Source: an uncultured Desulfovibrio sp.
GTDB taxonomy: Bacteria; Desulfobacterota; Desulfovibrionia; Desulfovibrionales; Desulfovibrionaceae
Assembly: GCA_905235595.1 (NCBI GenBank)
Contig: CAJOMG010000009.1
Location: forward strand, 44,845-108,844
Reading direction: 5' to 3'
DNA length: 64,000 nucleotides
Numbering within the stretch: position 1 is the first letter of the stretch; the number at the start of each line of letters is the position of its first letter. Under the pieces are notes generated by a model that was not told where the DNA came from, made no database searches, and worked only from the letters and a program-made list of their open reading frames with translations. Positions 18,203-27,051 of the stretch are shown here, one piece after another. The position numbers and the translations under genes were made by a program.

Positions 18203-18250
18203 AGTATTGTTTGTTCGTTCAAACAATACTCACAACCAACCTTTTGTCAA
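18203..18250 (-). promoter_or_regulatory. Sigma70 promoter overlapped by an 11-bp palindromic operator
   Basis: Reading left, TTGACA (complement of 18245-18250) and TATTGT (complement of 18223-18228) are 16 bases apart. The -10 lies inside the perfect inverted repeat AGTATTGTTTG (18203-18213) / CAAACAATACT (18220-18230) with 6-base centre TTCGTT. A dimeric repressor bound here would block the promoter. Size and spacing suit TetR or MarR-type sites; no regulator gene is adjacent. Confidence 0.65.
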
Positions 18251-18273
18251 TATCTGCTTCCTTATGTGCAGAG

Positions 18274-19146
18274 TCACACGGGAAGGCCGACGGCAATCCT
18301 GTGATGGCGCAGGTCTTCAAGCACTGCAAAACTCACACGTAGTCCGCCGTAGCCCTTGCCTATCTTGATGTTAGGCTTGTTACCGCCATGATAGTCTGAT
18401 CCACCGCTCACCCCCAAGCCAAAACGTCTGGCAAGGGCAAGGCAATATCGTGTCTGCGTTTCAGAATGTTCACTGTGGTATGCTTCTATGGCAGTGAGCC
18501 CACAGTCCTTGAGGCGACCGATCATGGATTCCAGCCAATCTGAAGGCAATTTCCGGAGCATGGGATGTGCGAGGCTCACCGTAGCCCCCAGACCGGCCAA
18601 CAGGGACACGCTTTCTTCCGGAGAAAGGACTGTCTTTGGTAAATAAGCTTTGCCGCCATCTCCCAGATATTCCCGAAAAGCCTCCTTCTTGCTTGACACA
18701 CAGCCCTTGTCAACAAGTGCAGCAGCAATGTGTGGTCGCCCCACGCTTTCTCCCTTGGCCGCTGTCAGCACATCTTCCATTGTAATGCCAAGCCCCAGGT
18801 CCTGCAGTTTTTGTACAATATCATGATTCCTCTCTTGACGTTTCTGACGCAGCCATGCCAGTTTTTGCGTAAGCACCGCAGTTTTGTTTGGCAACCAAAG
18901 CCCCAAGACATGCAGTTCTCCGAATTCAGTGCCAGAAGAAATTTCGCAACCGCGCACGACCTCCACGCCCAGCATCTGTCCTGCTGTCTGTGCTTCTTCC
19001 AAGCCAGCAAGGGTATCATGATCTGTCAAGGCAATAGCTGCAAGGTCAGCCTCTGCAGCGGCTGCCACCACAGCGGCTGGTGTGTCTGTACCGTCAGAAG
19101 CAGTCGAATGGGTATGTAAATCCACAAATTTTGTATCAGTACTCAT
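18274..19146 (-). CDS. PHP-domain phosphoesterase (TrpH/YciV, RNase AM-like)
   Basis: 290 residues from ATG 19146. PHP metal-binding motifs are present in order: VDLHTHSTASDGTDTP, ALTDHDTLAG, RGCEISS near residue 65, SLAHPML, EAYHSEHSE and the closing GGSDYHGGNKPN. This is the YciV/TrpH branch, whose E. coli member is a 5'-3' exonuclease on short RNAs and 5' nucleotide phosphatase. It reads left, divergent from the zinc-ribbon gene at 19245. It is followed by the regulated 42-residue peptide gene on the same strand. Confidence 0.92.
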   Translation of the reverse strand: MSTDTKFVDLHTHSTASDGTDTPAAVVAAAAEADLAAIALTDHDTLAGLEEAQTAGQMLGVEVVRGCEISSGTEFGELHVLGLWLPNKTAVLTQKLAWLRQKRQERNHDIVQKLQDLGLGITMEDVLTAAKGESVGRPHIAAALVDKGCVSSKKEAFREYLGDGGKAYLPKTVLSPEESVSLLAGLGATVSLAHPMLRKLPSDWLESMIGRLKDCGLTAIEAYHSEHSETQTRYCLALARRFGLGVSGGSDYHGGNKPNIKIGKGYGGLRVSFAVLEDLRHHRIAVGLPV

Positions 19147-19244
19147 TACGCTACCGTAGATATATTGCGAATCCAGAGCAAGTCTTGAACTGATTGCCAC
19201 TTATGGATACTATGAATGTATTATTGTTGCAAAAGGATGTGCCT

Positions 19245-19466
19245 ATGCCCATGACTACCGAGGAATTGCTGCAAATTCTAGCCTGTCCCAAGTGTTTAGG
19301 TCCATTGCGCGCCCTAGAGGAAAATGGTGCCCTTGTCGGCCTTGCCTGCCCTGAATGCTCAGTGCTCTATCCTGTGCGGGATGGCATACCTATCATGCTC
19401 ATTGAAGAGGCGCTGAATCTTGACTCGTGGAACGAGAAACACCCCAACGCCAAGGAACGATCCTGA
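19245..19466 (+). CDS. Trm112/YcaR-like zinc-ribbon protein
   Basis: 73 residues from ATG 19245, with AAGGA 7 bases upstream; earlier in-frame starts are unsupported. Zinc-ribbon cysteines occur in ILACPKCLGPL and LACPECSVLYPVRDGIPIML, the latter being the family signature. Members of this family act as activating partners of methyltransferases (Trm112) or have unknown roles (YcaR). Its stop overlaps the ATG of the phosphodiesterase by one base (TGATG), so the pair is translationally coupled. Confidence 0.88.
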   Translation: MPMTTEELLQILACPKCLGPLRALEENGALVGLACPECSVLYPVRDGIPIMLIEEALNLDSWNEKHPNAKERS

Positions 19467-20026
19467 TGCGCCTGCTCATTGCTTCAGACTTGCATGGATC
19501 GTTTGAAAGCCTGCATTTTTTACTGGACAGAGCGCATGCTTTACGCCCGAACGCCCTCGTGCTGCTGGGTGATCTGGTCTATCACGGACCACGCAATCCA
19601 TTGCCGCAAGGGTATGATACACGCGCAATGCTCAAGGCAATGCCAGACCTCACGGCACTAACCTGCCCTGTGGTGGCCGTGCGCGGCAACTGTGATGCCG
19701 AGGTTGACCTCGGGCAGCTCCCCTTTCCCGTAACTGAGAATGCCTGGCTAGAGGCCGATGGACTGAACATTTTTGTAAGCCACGGGCACCACCTGCCAGA
19801 ATATCCGCCCTGCCCAAACTTCCAGCAGGGAACGGTATTGCTGCGTGGCCATACCCATGTGCCACGCGGAGAATCACTTGGCGGCCTGCATTTCTGGAAT
19901 CCGGGCTCCCTTTCTCTGCCCAAGGGAGGCTCTGTACGCAGCTACGGCCTGTATGAAGATGGCGTCTTTCGCGTACTTGACATACAGGGCAACGAAGTGC
20001 TGCGCCATTCTCCCGCTGATGCCTGA
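19466..20026 (+). CDS. YfcE/MJ0936-type metallophosphodiesterase
   Basis: 186 residues. Calcineurin-like metal motifs: LIASDLHGS, LVLLGDLVYHGPRNP, VAVRGNCDAEVD, VSHGHHLP and LRGHTHVPR, then WNPGSLSLPKGG. This is the pattern of YfcE-like phosphodiesterases, which cleave simple phosphodiesters in vitro and need Mn. The start overlaps the previous stop by one base. Maf follows 19 bases after it, so zinc ribbon, phosphodiesterase and maf form an operon. Confidence 0.92.
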   Translation: MRLLIASDLHGSFESLHFLLDRAHALRPNALVLLGDLVYHGPRNPLPQGYDTRAMLKAMPDLTALTCPVVAVRGNCDAEVDLGQLPFPVTENAWLEADGLNIFVSHGHHLPEYPPCPNFQQGTVLLRGHTHVPRGESLGGLHFWNPGSLSLPKGGSVRSYGLYEDGVFRVLDIQGNEVLRHSPADA

Positions 20027-20045
20027 TCTTCTCTGACCACTGCTC

Positions 20046-20744
20046 ATGCCGATGCGACCTCTGTTCACGCTCTGCAACGGGCTAACGCTCATATTGGCCT
20101 CAGCTTCGCCACGACGCAGGCAATTTCTGAGGGAATGGGGTCTTCCCTTTCAAGTACACAGCGCCAATGTACCAGAACCCCGCCCTGCTTCAGGCGAAAC
20201 ACCAAATGACTATACCCGTCGTTCTGCTGTGAGTAAGGCACATGCTGTTGCGCGTGATCTGGCAAGCCAAGCAACGGCCCCACTGCATTGCATAATACTT
20301 GCCGCAGACACGGCAGTTGCCGTAGAAGGGGACATCCTGGGCAAACCTGACAATCCCGACCATGCCCTGTACATGCTCGAACGACTGAACGGACGCGAAC
20401 ATGACGTTATCAGCGCTGTCTGCCTGCTCGTACCCCGCAATACTGTTACAAAGCAACCCCCGGTTACAGTCAAGGCAGACGCTTTTGACCACTGGCTGCA
20501 ACTGGTTTTCAGTAATACAAGCCGTGTTTTTTTTTACCGCTGGCCCCATTCCATGCTACAAGCATATATTCTCACAGGTGAGCCAGTCGATAAGGCTGGC
20601 GCATACGCCATTCAGGGACAAGGGGCCTTCCTCGTGGAACGTGTGGAAGGCTCATGGAGTACCGTGGTAGGACTTCCGGTCACTGAACTGGCATGCCTGC
20701 TGTTACACTACGGACTCATAGCACCTGCTACGCCCAAGCCATAG
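20046..20744 (+). CDS. maf: Maf-type nucleotide pyrophosphatase
   Basis: 232 residues, above the usual ~190-200. The family motifs are LILASASPRRRQFL, SAVSKAHAVARDL, ILAADTAVAVEGDILGKPDNP, VDKAGAYAIQGQGAFLVERVEGS and VVGLPVTELA. Maf proteins hydrolyse (modified) nucleoside triphosphates. The extra length is mostly between LLVPRNTVTKQP and LQAYILTGEP, where an aromatic-rich piece (FDHWLQLVFSNTSRVFF) makes this stretch about 20 residues longer than in E. coli YhdE. No clear Shine-Dalgarno; the ATG 6 bases later could be used. Confidence 0.9.
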   Translation: MPMRPLFTLCNGLTLILASASPRRRQFLREWGLPFQVHSANVPEPRPASGETPNDYTRRSAVSKAHAVARDLASQATAPLHCIILAADTAVAVEGDILGKPDNPDHALYMLERLNGREHDVISAVCLLVPRNTVTKQPPVTVKADAFDHWLQLVFSNTSRVFFYRWPHSMLQAYILTGEPVDKAGAYAIQGQGAFLVERVEGSWSTVVGLPVTELACLLLHYGLIAPATPKP

Positions 20745-21067
20745 GCTTTTCGACGTCCCCTCCAGGAATACATCCTTCGTTTGCAGATTCTTGTCCGCTT
20801 GCTTGCAGTTATCTATTGGAGTATTTTGGGGACATTGTCTCTTATGAAAAAAACTTCCTAATATTTTGGTATATTATTTCCACGCGCTGACACCTGCATA
20901 ATCAGGCACACTGGAAGTCAAACGCCAGTGATATTTCAAAATAACATTCAATAATTTCAGTCGAATAGGCCTATTCTATATTTATCTTGAAAAAATCTAA
21001 ATAATATTGGTACATAAGCATCTTACGCTGTCGTTACGCTACTTCATTCGCTTCTGTGAGGCTTTGC
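20745..21067. other. Gene-free AT-rich gap
   Basis: No credible ORF. It contains an inverted repeat CACTGG (20909-20914) / CCAGTG (20925-20930) and AT-rich DNA that probably carries the promoter of the nuclease-ATPase operon. No clear -35/-10 pair stands out. Confidence 0.4.
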
Positions 21068-22348
21068 ATGGACATTCGCTATATACACGCAGCCGATCTG
21101 CATCTGGACACACCTTTTCTGGGTCTCTCCCGTTTAACCACTGGTGGAGGAAGACTGACCAAGCTGCTTCAGGAGGCGACCTTCACTGCGCTGGAACGAC
21201 TTTTCCGCCTCTGCGAAACAGACAAACCGGACTTTCTCGTACTGGCGGGTGATATATACAACGAAGAGCACCATAGCGTGAAGGCCCAACTCAGGCTCTA
21301 TGACGGCTGCCGCAGGTTGTCCGATGCTGGCATTCGCGTATTTCTGGCCCATGGCAACCATGACCCTCTTTCCTCCCGCCTTACCGCAGTGCAATGGCCA
21401 GACAACGTCACCACCTTCGGCCCGGAAGTGGAGCAGCATATCCTTGAAAAAAACGGAGTGCCCGCAGCCATCATTCACGGTATCAGCCATGAAAGCATTC
21501 GTGAGGGCCGCAACCTGGCGAGCCTGTTCAGACGCAATACCGAACAGGCATGTTTTCAACTGGGCGTACTACACTGTTCAGTAGAGGGTAACAGCATTAC
21601 AGACCGCTATGCCCCATGCTCACTCAATGATCTACAAGAAACAGGTCTGGATGCATGGGCCTTGGGACATGTGCATGAACATGCAACCCTTTGTACCGCC
21701 CCCTTCATTGCCTACAGCGGCAGCACCCAAGGCTTGCACATCAATGAAGCCGGGCCTCACGGCTGCCTGCGCGTCACGGTTACCCCCTCTCCCAATGGCG
21801 GTTTTGAATGTAAAGAGGAATTTGTACGTCTTGGACCGATCCAATGGGCTAAGGTTGAAGTTGATCTTGAAGGCGTAGAGCACCTGGACGATGTGGAGCG
21901 GCGCTGTATCACGGCACTCGAGGCCGAAGCCGATGCCACAGCACCCGGCTGTGAAGCCGTGTTAGCCCGCGTACATTTATGTGGGCACACCCAGCTGGAC
22001 ACTGTCCTTCGTAAGGCCACAGCCTGCGATGATCTGGCAGAACGGCTAACGCACTTACAAACAGGCACACCGGGGGTATGGGTCACAGACATCAAAGCTA
22101 CAACTGCCACTGTCATTGATCACAAGCAATACCTGGAACGCGAAGATCTTCTGGGAGAATCCCTACGCCTCGTTCATGCGCTTGAGATTGATGACGATGC
22201 CCTGCACGGCATCGCCGACAATGCTCTGCGCCCGCTCTATGAACACGGACAGTTGCGCAAGATCCTTGAGCGTCCTGACAGAGCTCACCTGCACACTCTG
22301 CTGCAGGAGGCCGAACGCCTGTGCGCAGACATTCTGGAGGTGCGCTAA
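21068..22348 (+). CDS. SbcD/YhaO-like DNA repair metallo-exonuclease
   Basis: 426 residues from ATG 21068, with GAGG 7 bases upstream. The Mre11-type phosphoesterase motifs are IHAADLHLDTPF, LVLAGDIYNEE, FLAHGNHDPLS, GISHESIREG, LGVLHCSVEG and WALGHVHEHA. The sequence and its AAA/Rad50-like partner next door match the YhaO-YhaN pair rather than SbcCD. It should trim DNA ends or remove abnormal DNA structures with that partner. The TAA stop overlaps the next ATG by one base (TAATG), with GGAGG just before it. Confidence 0.92.
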   Translation: MDIRYIHAADLHLDTPFLGLSRLTTGGGRLTKLLQEATFTALERLFRLCETDKPDFLVLAGDIYNEEHHSVKAQLRLYDGCRRLSDAGIRVFLAHGNHDPLSSRLTAVQWPDNVTTFGPEVEQHILEKNGVPAAIIHGISHESIREGRNLASLFRRNTEQACFQLGVLHCSVEGNSITDRYAPCSLNDLQETGLDAWALGHVHEHATLCTAPFIAYSGSTQGLHINEAGPHGCLRVTVTPSPNGGFECKEEFVRLGPIQWAKVEVDLEGVEHLDDVERRCITALEAEADATAPGCEAVLARVHLCGHTQLDTVLRKATACDDLAERLTHLQTGTPGVWVTDIKATTATVIDHKQYLEREDLLGESLRLVHALEIDDDALHGIADNALRPLYEHGQLRKILERPDRAHLHTLLQEAERLCADILEVR

Positions 22349-23151
22349 TGTACATCCGCTCCTTCCACATAGACGGTTTTGGCATCTATGCCAACATAAC
22401 GGTAGAGAATCTTGCTCCTGGCCTGACCATCTTCCTGGGTGAAAACGAAGCTGGGAAATCCACCTGTATGGAATTCCTGCGCACCATGCTGACGGGCTAT
22501 CCACATCCTAACAGCAGAGAAGCCAAGTCACTCCCCGGCCCATTGCATACCAGTCAAGCGGGTGGCAGCATGCTTCTCCACACAAATGAATGTGGTCTAC
22601 TGCGCCTGACACGGCGACCAGGCAATAACGGGGGGCTGCTCACCCTCACTGACGCAGATGGCAATCCTCTGGATCAGGAAAAGCTGCGTCAGGTACTCTT
22701 TGGCGTCAGCCGTGATGTGTATCGCAAAGTTTTCGGGTTCAGCCTGACAGAACTGGAAGATCTCAACAGCCTTACTGGCGAAGGTGTACGTAATGCCCTC
22801 TACGGAGCAAGTTTCGGCCCCGGGCTGCGTGCCCCCGGAGATGCCTTGGCCATGCTGCGCAAAAAGGCTGACGAAATTTTCAAATCTGGCGGGAGCAAAC
22901 CACCTCTCAACGCAGTGCTGCACGAGCTGAACGAACTGAGGCAACGCAAGGCTGAACTGGAGCAGGCCGGCGCTGGCTTCGATGCCTTGGCACAGGAGTT
23001 AGGCAATCGCCGTGAAGAACTGACCCATTTGCGTACGCATAGGCTGGAGTTGGAGGAAGAACGCCGGCTGCTGGAACGCCGGCTCGGGGTGTGGCAGCAG
23101 TGGAATGAATGGCGTCTTGCCAATCCCGTCTGGAACGACTTGCTCCTATGA
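22348..23151 (+). CDS. YhaN-like Rad50-type ATPase, N-terminal part (split gene)
   Basis: 267 residues. It has the N-terminal half-ATPase: IRSFHIDGFGIY, Walker A LGENEAGKSTCMEF, and the family stretch VFGFSLTELEDL and ALYGASFGPGLR. A coiled coil begins at about residue 190 (ELNELRQRKAELEQ). The frame stops at TGA 23149-23151, where the partner frame begins at ATG 23148, an ATGA overlap. Without the C-terminal half the Walker B and signature motif are missing. Whether this is a mutated gene, a sequence error or a real two-chain ATPase is discussed under findings. Confidence 0.75.
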   Translation: MYIRSFHIDGFGIYANITVENLAPGLTIFLGENEAGKSTCMEFLRTMLTGYPHPNSREAKSLPGPLHTSQAGGSMLLHTNECGLLRLTRRPGNNGGLLTLTDADGNPLDQEKLRQVLFGVSRDVYRKVFGFSLTELEDLNSLTGEGVRNALYGASFGPGLRAPGDALAMLRKKADEIFKSGGSKPPLNAVLHELNELRQRKAELEQAGAGFDALAQELGNRREELTHLRTHRLELEEERRLLERRLGVWQQWNEWRLANPVWNDLLL

Positions 23152-26100
23152 GCGCATCATTTCCCGAGGACGGCAAGGCGCGCCTAGCACAGGCCATGGA
23201 AGCGCGAGAAGGCTGTGAACGGCATCGGGCGGCACTCAAGGAGAAATTGACACGTCTCAAAGAACGCCGAGATGCCATCCGCCCTGATGTTAGCCTACTC
23301 GAAGCCCTGCCCGAATTGCGACGTCTGTCTGAGCGCAAAAGTGGTTTTCGCCAAGCGCTGGCAAGCCAGTCTGCTGACGAGGATGCCTTGTGCCGTGCAG
23401 GAGAAGATGTACGGCGAGAACTTGCACGCCTCGGCCCCAACTGGACATGTGAACGCATCCGCAGTACTGACCGTTCTCTCTTTGCAAGGGAGGATCTGGA
23501 GCGCCTGGCAAGAGAGATGGATGCAGCCACTTCTGCCCATCAGGCTGCTGTGGACGCGCTCAATTTGTGCAACCGCGATGTGGAAAATGCCGAACGCGAG
23601 GTAGCCTCCGTTGAGGCAGCGCTGTCCCTGTTGCCAGAACCAGTAGCTGAACTGGATGGCGACACTCGTGACGATCTACGCCAGCTGCTGGCACGCCAAG
23701 AAGAAGCACGTCGCCAACGGCCTCTACGTGAACACGCTGTGCAGGAAGCCAGAACCACATTTGCCCGAGCCTACAATCCCCTCCGGCTCGCCACTGCAGT
23801 CAAGGTGGACGAACATGCCGACAGCCTGCTGGATACCTTGCTGGAACATCAGGAAGATGCGCTTGAACTGGCAGGAGCCGTGCAAAAACAAATGCATGAG
23901 GCAGATGCCGCCGCGCAAGATGTGCGACAGGCAGAAGACCAAGTCGCTGCAGTCAAAGTCCGCATGGATACGCTGCGTAAGGAACAACGTCTGGAAGGTC
24001 TTAGCAGAAACGAACTAGACACGCAGGCTGCAGCCTTGCGCAAACTGCGCGCTCTCTCTTCCACATTAGAAACAGAACAAGAACGCCTGAAAGAGTTGAC
24101 AACGCGTATCGACAGCGAGCCTCCTATGAAACGCATCAGGAGTCTGCCGTTACTCCTGCTCGGCATTCTCACAGTTCTTGTCGGGGCGGGTATGTTGCTG
24201 GCAGTTTGGCAAATGGGGCCTCTTACCATCTCCCTGGCTGAATGGTTCCAGATGCCGGGGCTGCAACTGCCTGTCGATCTCTGGTCTGGCTACCTGTTAC
24301 TGCTCTGCGGCGTGGGATTTCTGGCTGGTGCCCTGCCTCACAACGGTCAAGAGACCAAACGCCGCAAGCAAGAACTGGAACAACTTCTGAGCAGACGTGA
24401 TGCTTGCGCCCTGCATGTGGCAGAACTCCATGAACAGAGTTCTAAACTATGCGCCGAGGCCAACGTAGAGAGCATGGACCTTATTACTATTGAAGCCAGA
24501 GAAGCTCTGCTTGAACATGAACGCGAACAGTGCTTCCAGGAAGAACGCACCCGCAAAGACATGAATGACCTGAAGCAGGCTTTGGACGAAGCCCGTACAG
24601 AGACAGCTCGCCTGCAAGCTGCCCGTTCAGAAGCGGAAAGTGTGGTGCAGCAGATACGCCGTCGTTGGCATGAATTCATGTTGGGACTGCATGTGAGCAA
24701 CGTGCCCTCGCCAGAAGGGGCTGCAGCATTTTTTGCCCGTGTGGAATCCGCTCGTCTCGCCTATAGTGCTGTTGCCACTGCCGAAGCGGAACTGCACGCG
24801 CTGGACGAGGATATTGCAACAACGGAGGAGCGCATGCGCTCTGTCCCCGCAGTTTCAGAACGTATGCATGACACATATGATGCCGAAGCCTTGAAGCAGG
24901 CTGCCAGACAGGTGCTGGAATCCTGCCGGGAAGCAGATGCCGCACGCGAACAACGCATCAAGACAGAAGCCTCACTCCAGAATGCTAAAAATGAACTGCG
25001 GCGGGCCGGCACACGCCAGTGCGAAATGAACGAGGAACTGCGACAGAGCCATGACCGGCTTGAAACATCGCAAACCCAGTGGCAAGAGGCCCTGCGAAGT
25101 CTTGGTCTTGGCGAGGGTCTTGCCCCGGAGACCGTGCGCGAGGCATTCAAATATATGGATGCCTGTCTTGCTGCAGAAGCTGCTCTTGATCAAGCCCGCA
25201 CCCGCATGTCCCAAACGCGGGCGGAATTGACAGCTCTGCGGGACCCCCTGGATGCCCTGCTCTCGCGGCTTGGACGCCAGCCCATGACAGATACCGACGG
25301 CCGGCCAGACTGGCTTGTAAGCCTTGATACAGCTCTGGCCGATGCCGAAAAAGCATCCGATGCCCTTTCACGCCGAGAAAGCATGGAGAACGCCTTTACG
25401 GAGGCGGAAGACGAATGGCGGGCAGCCGAGGCAGAGCTGGAATCCGCACGCGCTGCTGAAGCTTCGCTGCTCTCCGTAGCTGGTGCTGCCGACGCGGAAG
25501 ATTTTCTCCGCCAGGCAGCGCTGCATGAAGAACGCGATAGCCTGACCCGTCGCATCCAAGATCTGGAAGATGCCTTGCGTCTTGCCGCAGGCAAGACTCC
25601 CTGGCAGGAATTTCTTGCCACTTTTGAAGGCACAGATCGAGAAACGCAGGAACGACGTTGTGCAGCTATTGGTGAGGAACTTTCCGATTTACGCGACCGA
25701 GAAGAAACTCTGGTCCAGCGAACGTCAGAACTGGGAGGCAGGATGGACACCCTCACCCAGTCTGATGAGCTTTCACAGTTGCTGCAGCGCGAGGCGGCCT
25801 TGCTGGACAGCATAGAACGCATGGCCTTTGACTGGAGTCGTCTGGCCCTGGCACACGATATTCTGGAGCATGCCAAGCATTCTTTTGAGCGGGAACGCCA
25901 GCCCGAAGTCATCCGCCAGGCATCACGCATCTTCGCCAGCATCACAGGTCGCCGCTGGCAAGGCATCAACGCCAAACTGGAAGATTCCAGCCTAGCCATC
26001 CTGCCGGCGCAAGGAGAACCAGTCAAGCCTGAAAACCTTAGCCGCGGAACGCGTGAGCAGGCATATCTGGCCTTGAGACTGGCCTATATTGCTGACCATG

Positions 26101-26333
26101 CCTCTCACGCCAACCCCTTGCCCATCATCATGGATGAAGTTCTGGTAAACTTTGATCCGCAACGGGCAGAACGTACGGCCCGAGCCTTTGTAGAACTGAC
26201 AGGCAGCGGAAAGAATGAGGCGCACCAGCTCTTCTACTTCACCTGCCAGCCGCATATCGTGGAGCTACTGCGCAAGGCCGAACCCCACGCGGCCCTGTTC
26301 ATTGTGGAAAACGGCGCTATTAAGGCTGCGTAG
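23148..26333 (+). CDS. YhaN-like Rad50-type ATPase, C-terminal part (split gene)
   Basis: 1061 residues if started at ATG 23148; the frame is open from 23109, and the residues read there (QSRLERLAPM) look like the natural continuation of the upstream protein. Long coiled coils dominate. Two membrane-like helices occur in the middle, near residues 330-352 (LLLLGILTVLVGAGMLLAVW) and 378-400 (WSGYLLLLCGVGFLAGAL), a known trait of YhaN proteins. The C-terminal ATPase half has the signature ENLSRGTREQAYLALRLAYI and Walker B PIIMDEVLVNFD. With the nuclease at 21068 it forms a DNA-repair complex. Confidence 0.78.
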   Translation: MSASFPEDGKARLAQAMEAREGCERHRAALKEKLTRLKERRDAIRPDVSLLEALPELRRLSERKSGFRQALASQSADEDALCRAGEDVRRELARLGPNWTCERIRSTDRSLFAREDLERLAREMDAATSAHQAAVDALNLCNRDVENAEREVASVEAALSLLPEPVAELDGDTRDDLRQLLARQEEARRQRPLREHAVQEARTTFARAYNPLRLATAVKVDEHADSLLDTLLEHQEDALELAGAVQKQMHEADAAAQDVRQAEDQVAAVKVRMDTLRKEQRLEGLSRNELDTQAAALRKLRALSSTLETEQERLKELTTRIDSEPPMKRIRSLPLLLLGILTVLVGAGMLLAVWQMGPLTISLAEWFQMPGLQLPVDLWSGYLLLLCGVGFLAGALPHNGQETKRRKQELEQLLSRRDACALHVAELHEQSSKLCAEANVESMDLITIEAREALLEHEREQCFQEERTRKDMNDLKQALDEARTETARLQAARSEAESVVQQIRRRWHEFMLGLHVSNVPSPEGAAAFFARVESARLAYSAVATAEAELHALDEDIATTEERMRSVPAVSERMHDTYDAEALKQAARQVLESCREADAAREQRIKTEASLQNAKNELRRAGTRQCEMNEELRQSHDRLETSQTQWQEALRSLGLGEGLAPETVREAFKYMDACLAAEAALDQARTRMSQTRAELTALRDPLDALLSRLGRQPMTDTDGRPDWLVSLDTALADAEKASDALSRRESMENAFTEAEDEWRAAEAELESARAAEASLLSVAGAADAEDFLRQAALHEERDSLTRRIQDLEDALRLAAGKTPWQEFLATFEGTDRETQERRCAAIGEELSDLRDREETLVQRTSELGGRMDTLTQSDELSQLLQREAALLDSIERMAFDWSRLALAHDILEHAKHSFERERQPEVIRQASRIFASITGRRWQGINAKLEDSSLAILPAQGEPVKPENLSRGTREQAYLALRLAYIADHASHANPLPIIMDEVLVNFDPQRAERTARAFVELTGSGKNEAHQLFYFTCQPHIVELLRKAEPHAALFIVENGAIKAA

Positions 26334-26382
26334 TCTACGCACCACTGGCGTTTCTTGAACTTTTGACCTACATTAACGCAAG

Positions 26383-27042
26383 ATGACCGACGAACTGCAA
26401 AAAATCCTTCTCATGCTCTCCCAGCAGGAAGTACTCTCTCTGCCCTCGCTGGCACAAACCATGCTTGTGGCTTTAGGATGCGGGTTTGTTATCTATCTCA
26501 TCTACCGCCTGTTCTACCGTGGCATCGTCTACAGCGAGAACTACGGCGTGCTCCTGATTCTCGTGAGCGGCGTTACAGCTTTCATCATAACAACCATCGG
26601 CACTAATATTGTGCTGACTTTGGGTATGGTCGGAGCCCTTTCTATTGTGCGTTTCCGAGCGCCTATCAAAGACCCGCTGGATGTGGGCTTTCTCTACTGG
26701 TCCATTGCTGCTGGTCTGGCTTCGGGAGCGCGGCTCTATATAGTAGCCCTTTTCGGCACCGCTTTCATTGGCCTTGCGTATATTATCATGTCCTACGTTA
26801 GAGGCCAGAAACGCCAGTATCTGCTCATTGTCACGTACGCCCAGGCAGATGAACAGGAAGTCGCTCAACTGCTACGCCCCTTGAAAAGCACACTGAAGAA
26901 TAAAACCATCACAGATGGGCGCACAGAACTGACGCTGGAAGTCAAGGTATCCAAAGGGAAAACAGATTTCATGAGTGCCCTTGCAACCGCAGACTGCATC
27001 AGCAATGCAACTCTTGTGGAATACACCGGCAATTACGCATAA
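26383..27042 (+). CDS. DUF4956 membrane protein
   Basis: 219 residues with about four membrane helices in the first two thirds (VALGCGFVIYLIYRLFY, VLLILVSGVTAFIITTIG, GTNIVLTLGMVGALSIVRF, LYIVALFGTAFIGLAYI) and a soluble tail of ~80 residues. The RFRAPIKDPLDVGFLYWSIAAGLASGA segment is the hallmark of DUF4956. Function is unknown; members often lie near polysaccharide or spore-coat genes, and here the next genes make GDP-mannose. It ends 9 bases before the manB start. Confidence 0.88.
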   Translation: MTDELQKILLMLSQQEVLSLPSLAQTMLVALGCGFVIYLIYRLFYRGIVYSENYGVLLILVSGVTAFIITTIGTNIVLTLGMVGALSIVRFRAPIKDPLDVGFLYWSIAAGLASGARLYIVALFGTAFIGLAYIIMSYVRGQKRQYLLIVTYAQADEQEVAQLLRPLKSTLKNKTITDGRTELTLEVKVSKGKTDFMSALATADCISNATLVEYTGNYA

Positions 27043-27051
27043 TTGAACACC

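Noticed and set aside
23100-23151. Programmed -1 frameshift in the YhaN-like gene
   Set aside because: No X-XXY-YYZ motif in the overlap of the two frames; restart at ATGA or mutation fits better.
25190-26026. 278-codon minus-strand frame, Ser/Arg-rich
   Set aside because: It is the opposite strand of the coiled-coil ATPase; GC-rich coiled-coil DNA often leaves the complement open and Ser/Arg-rich.
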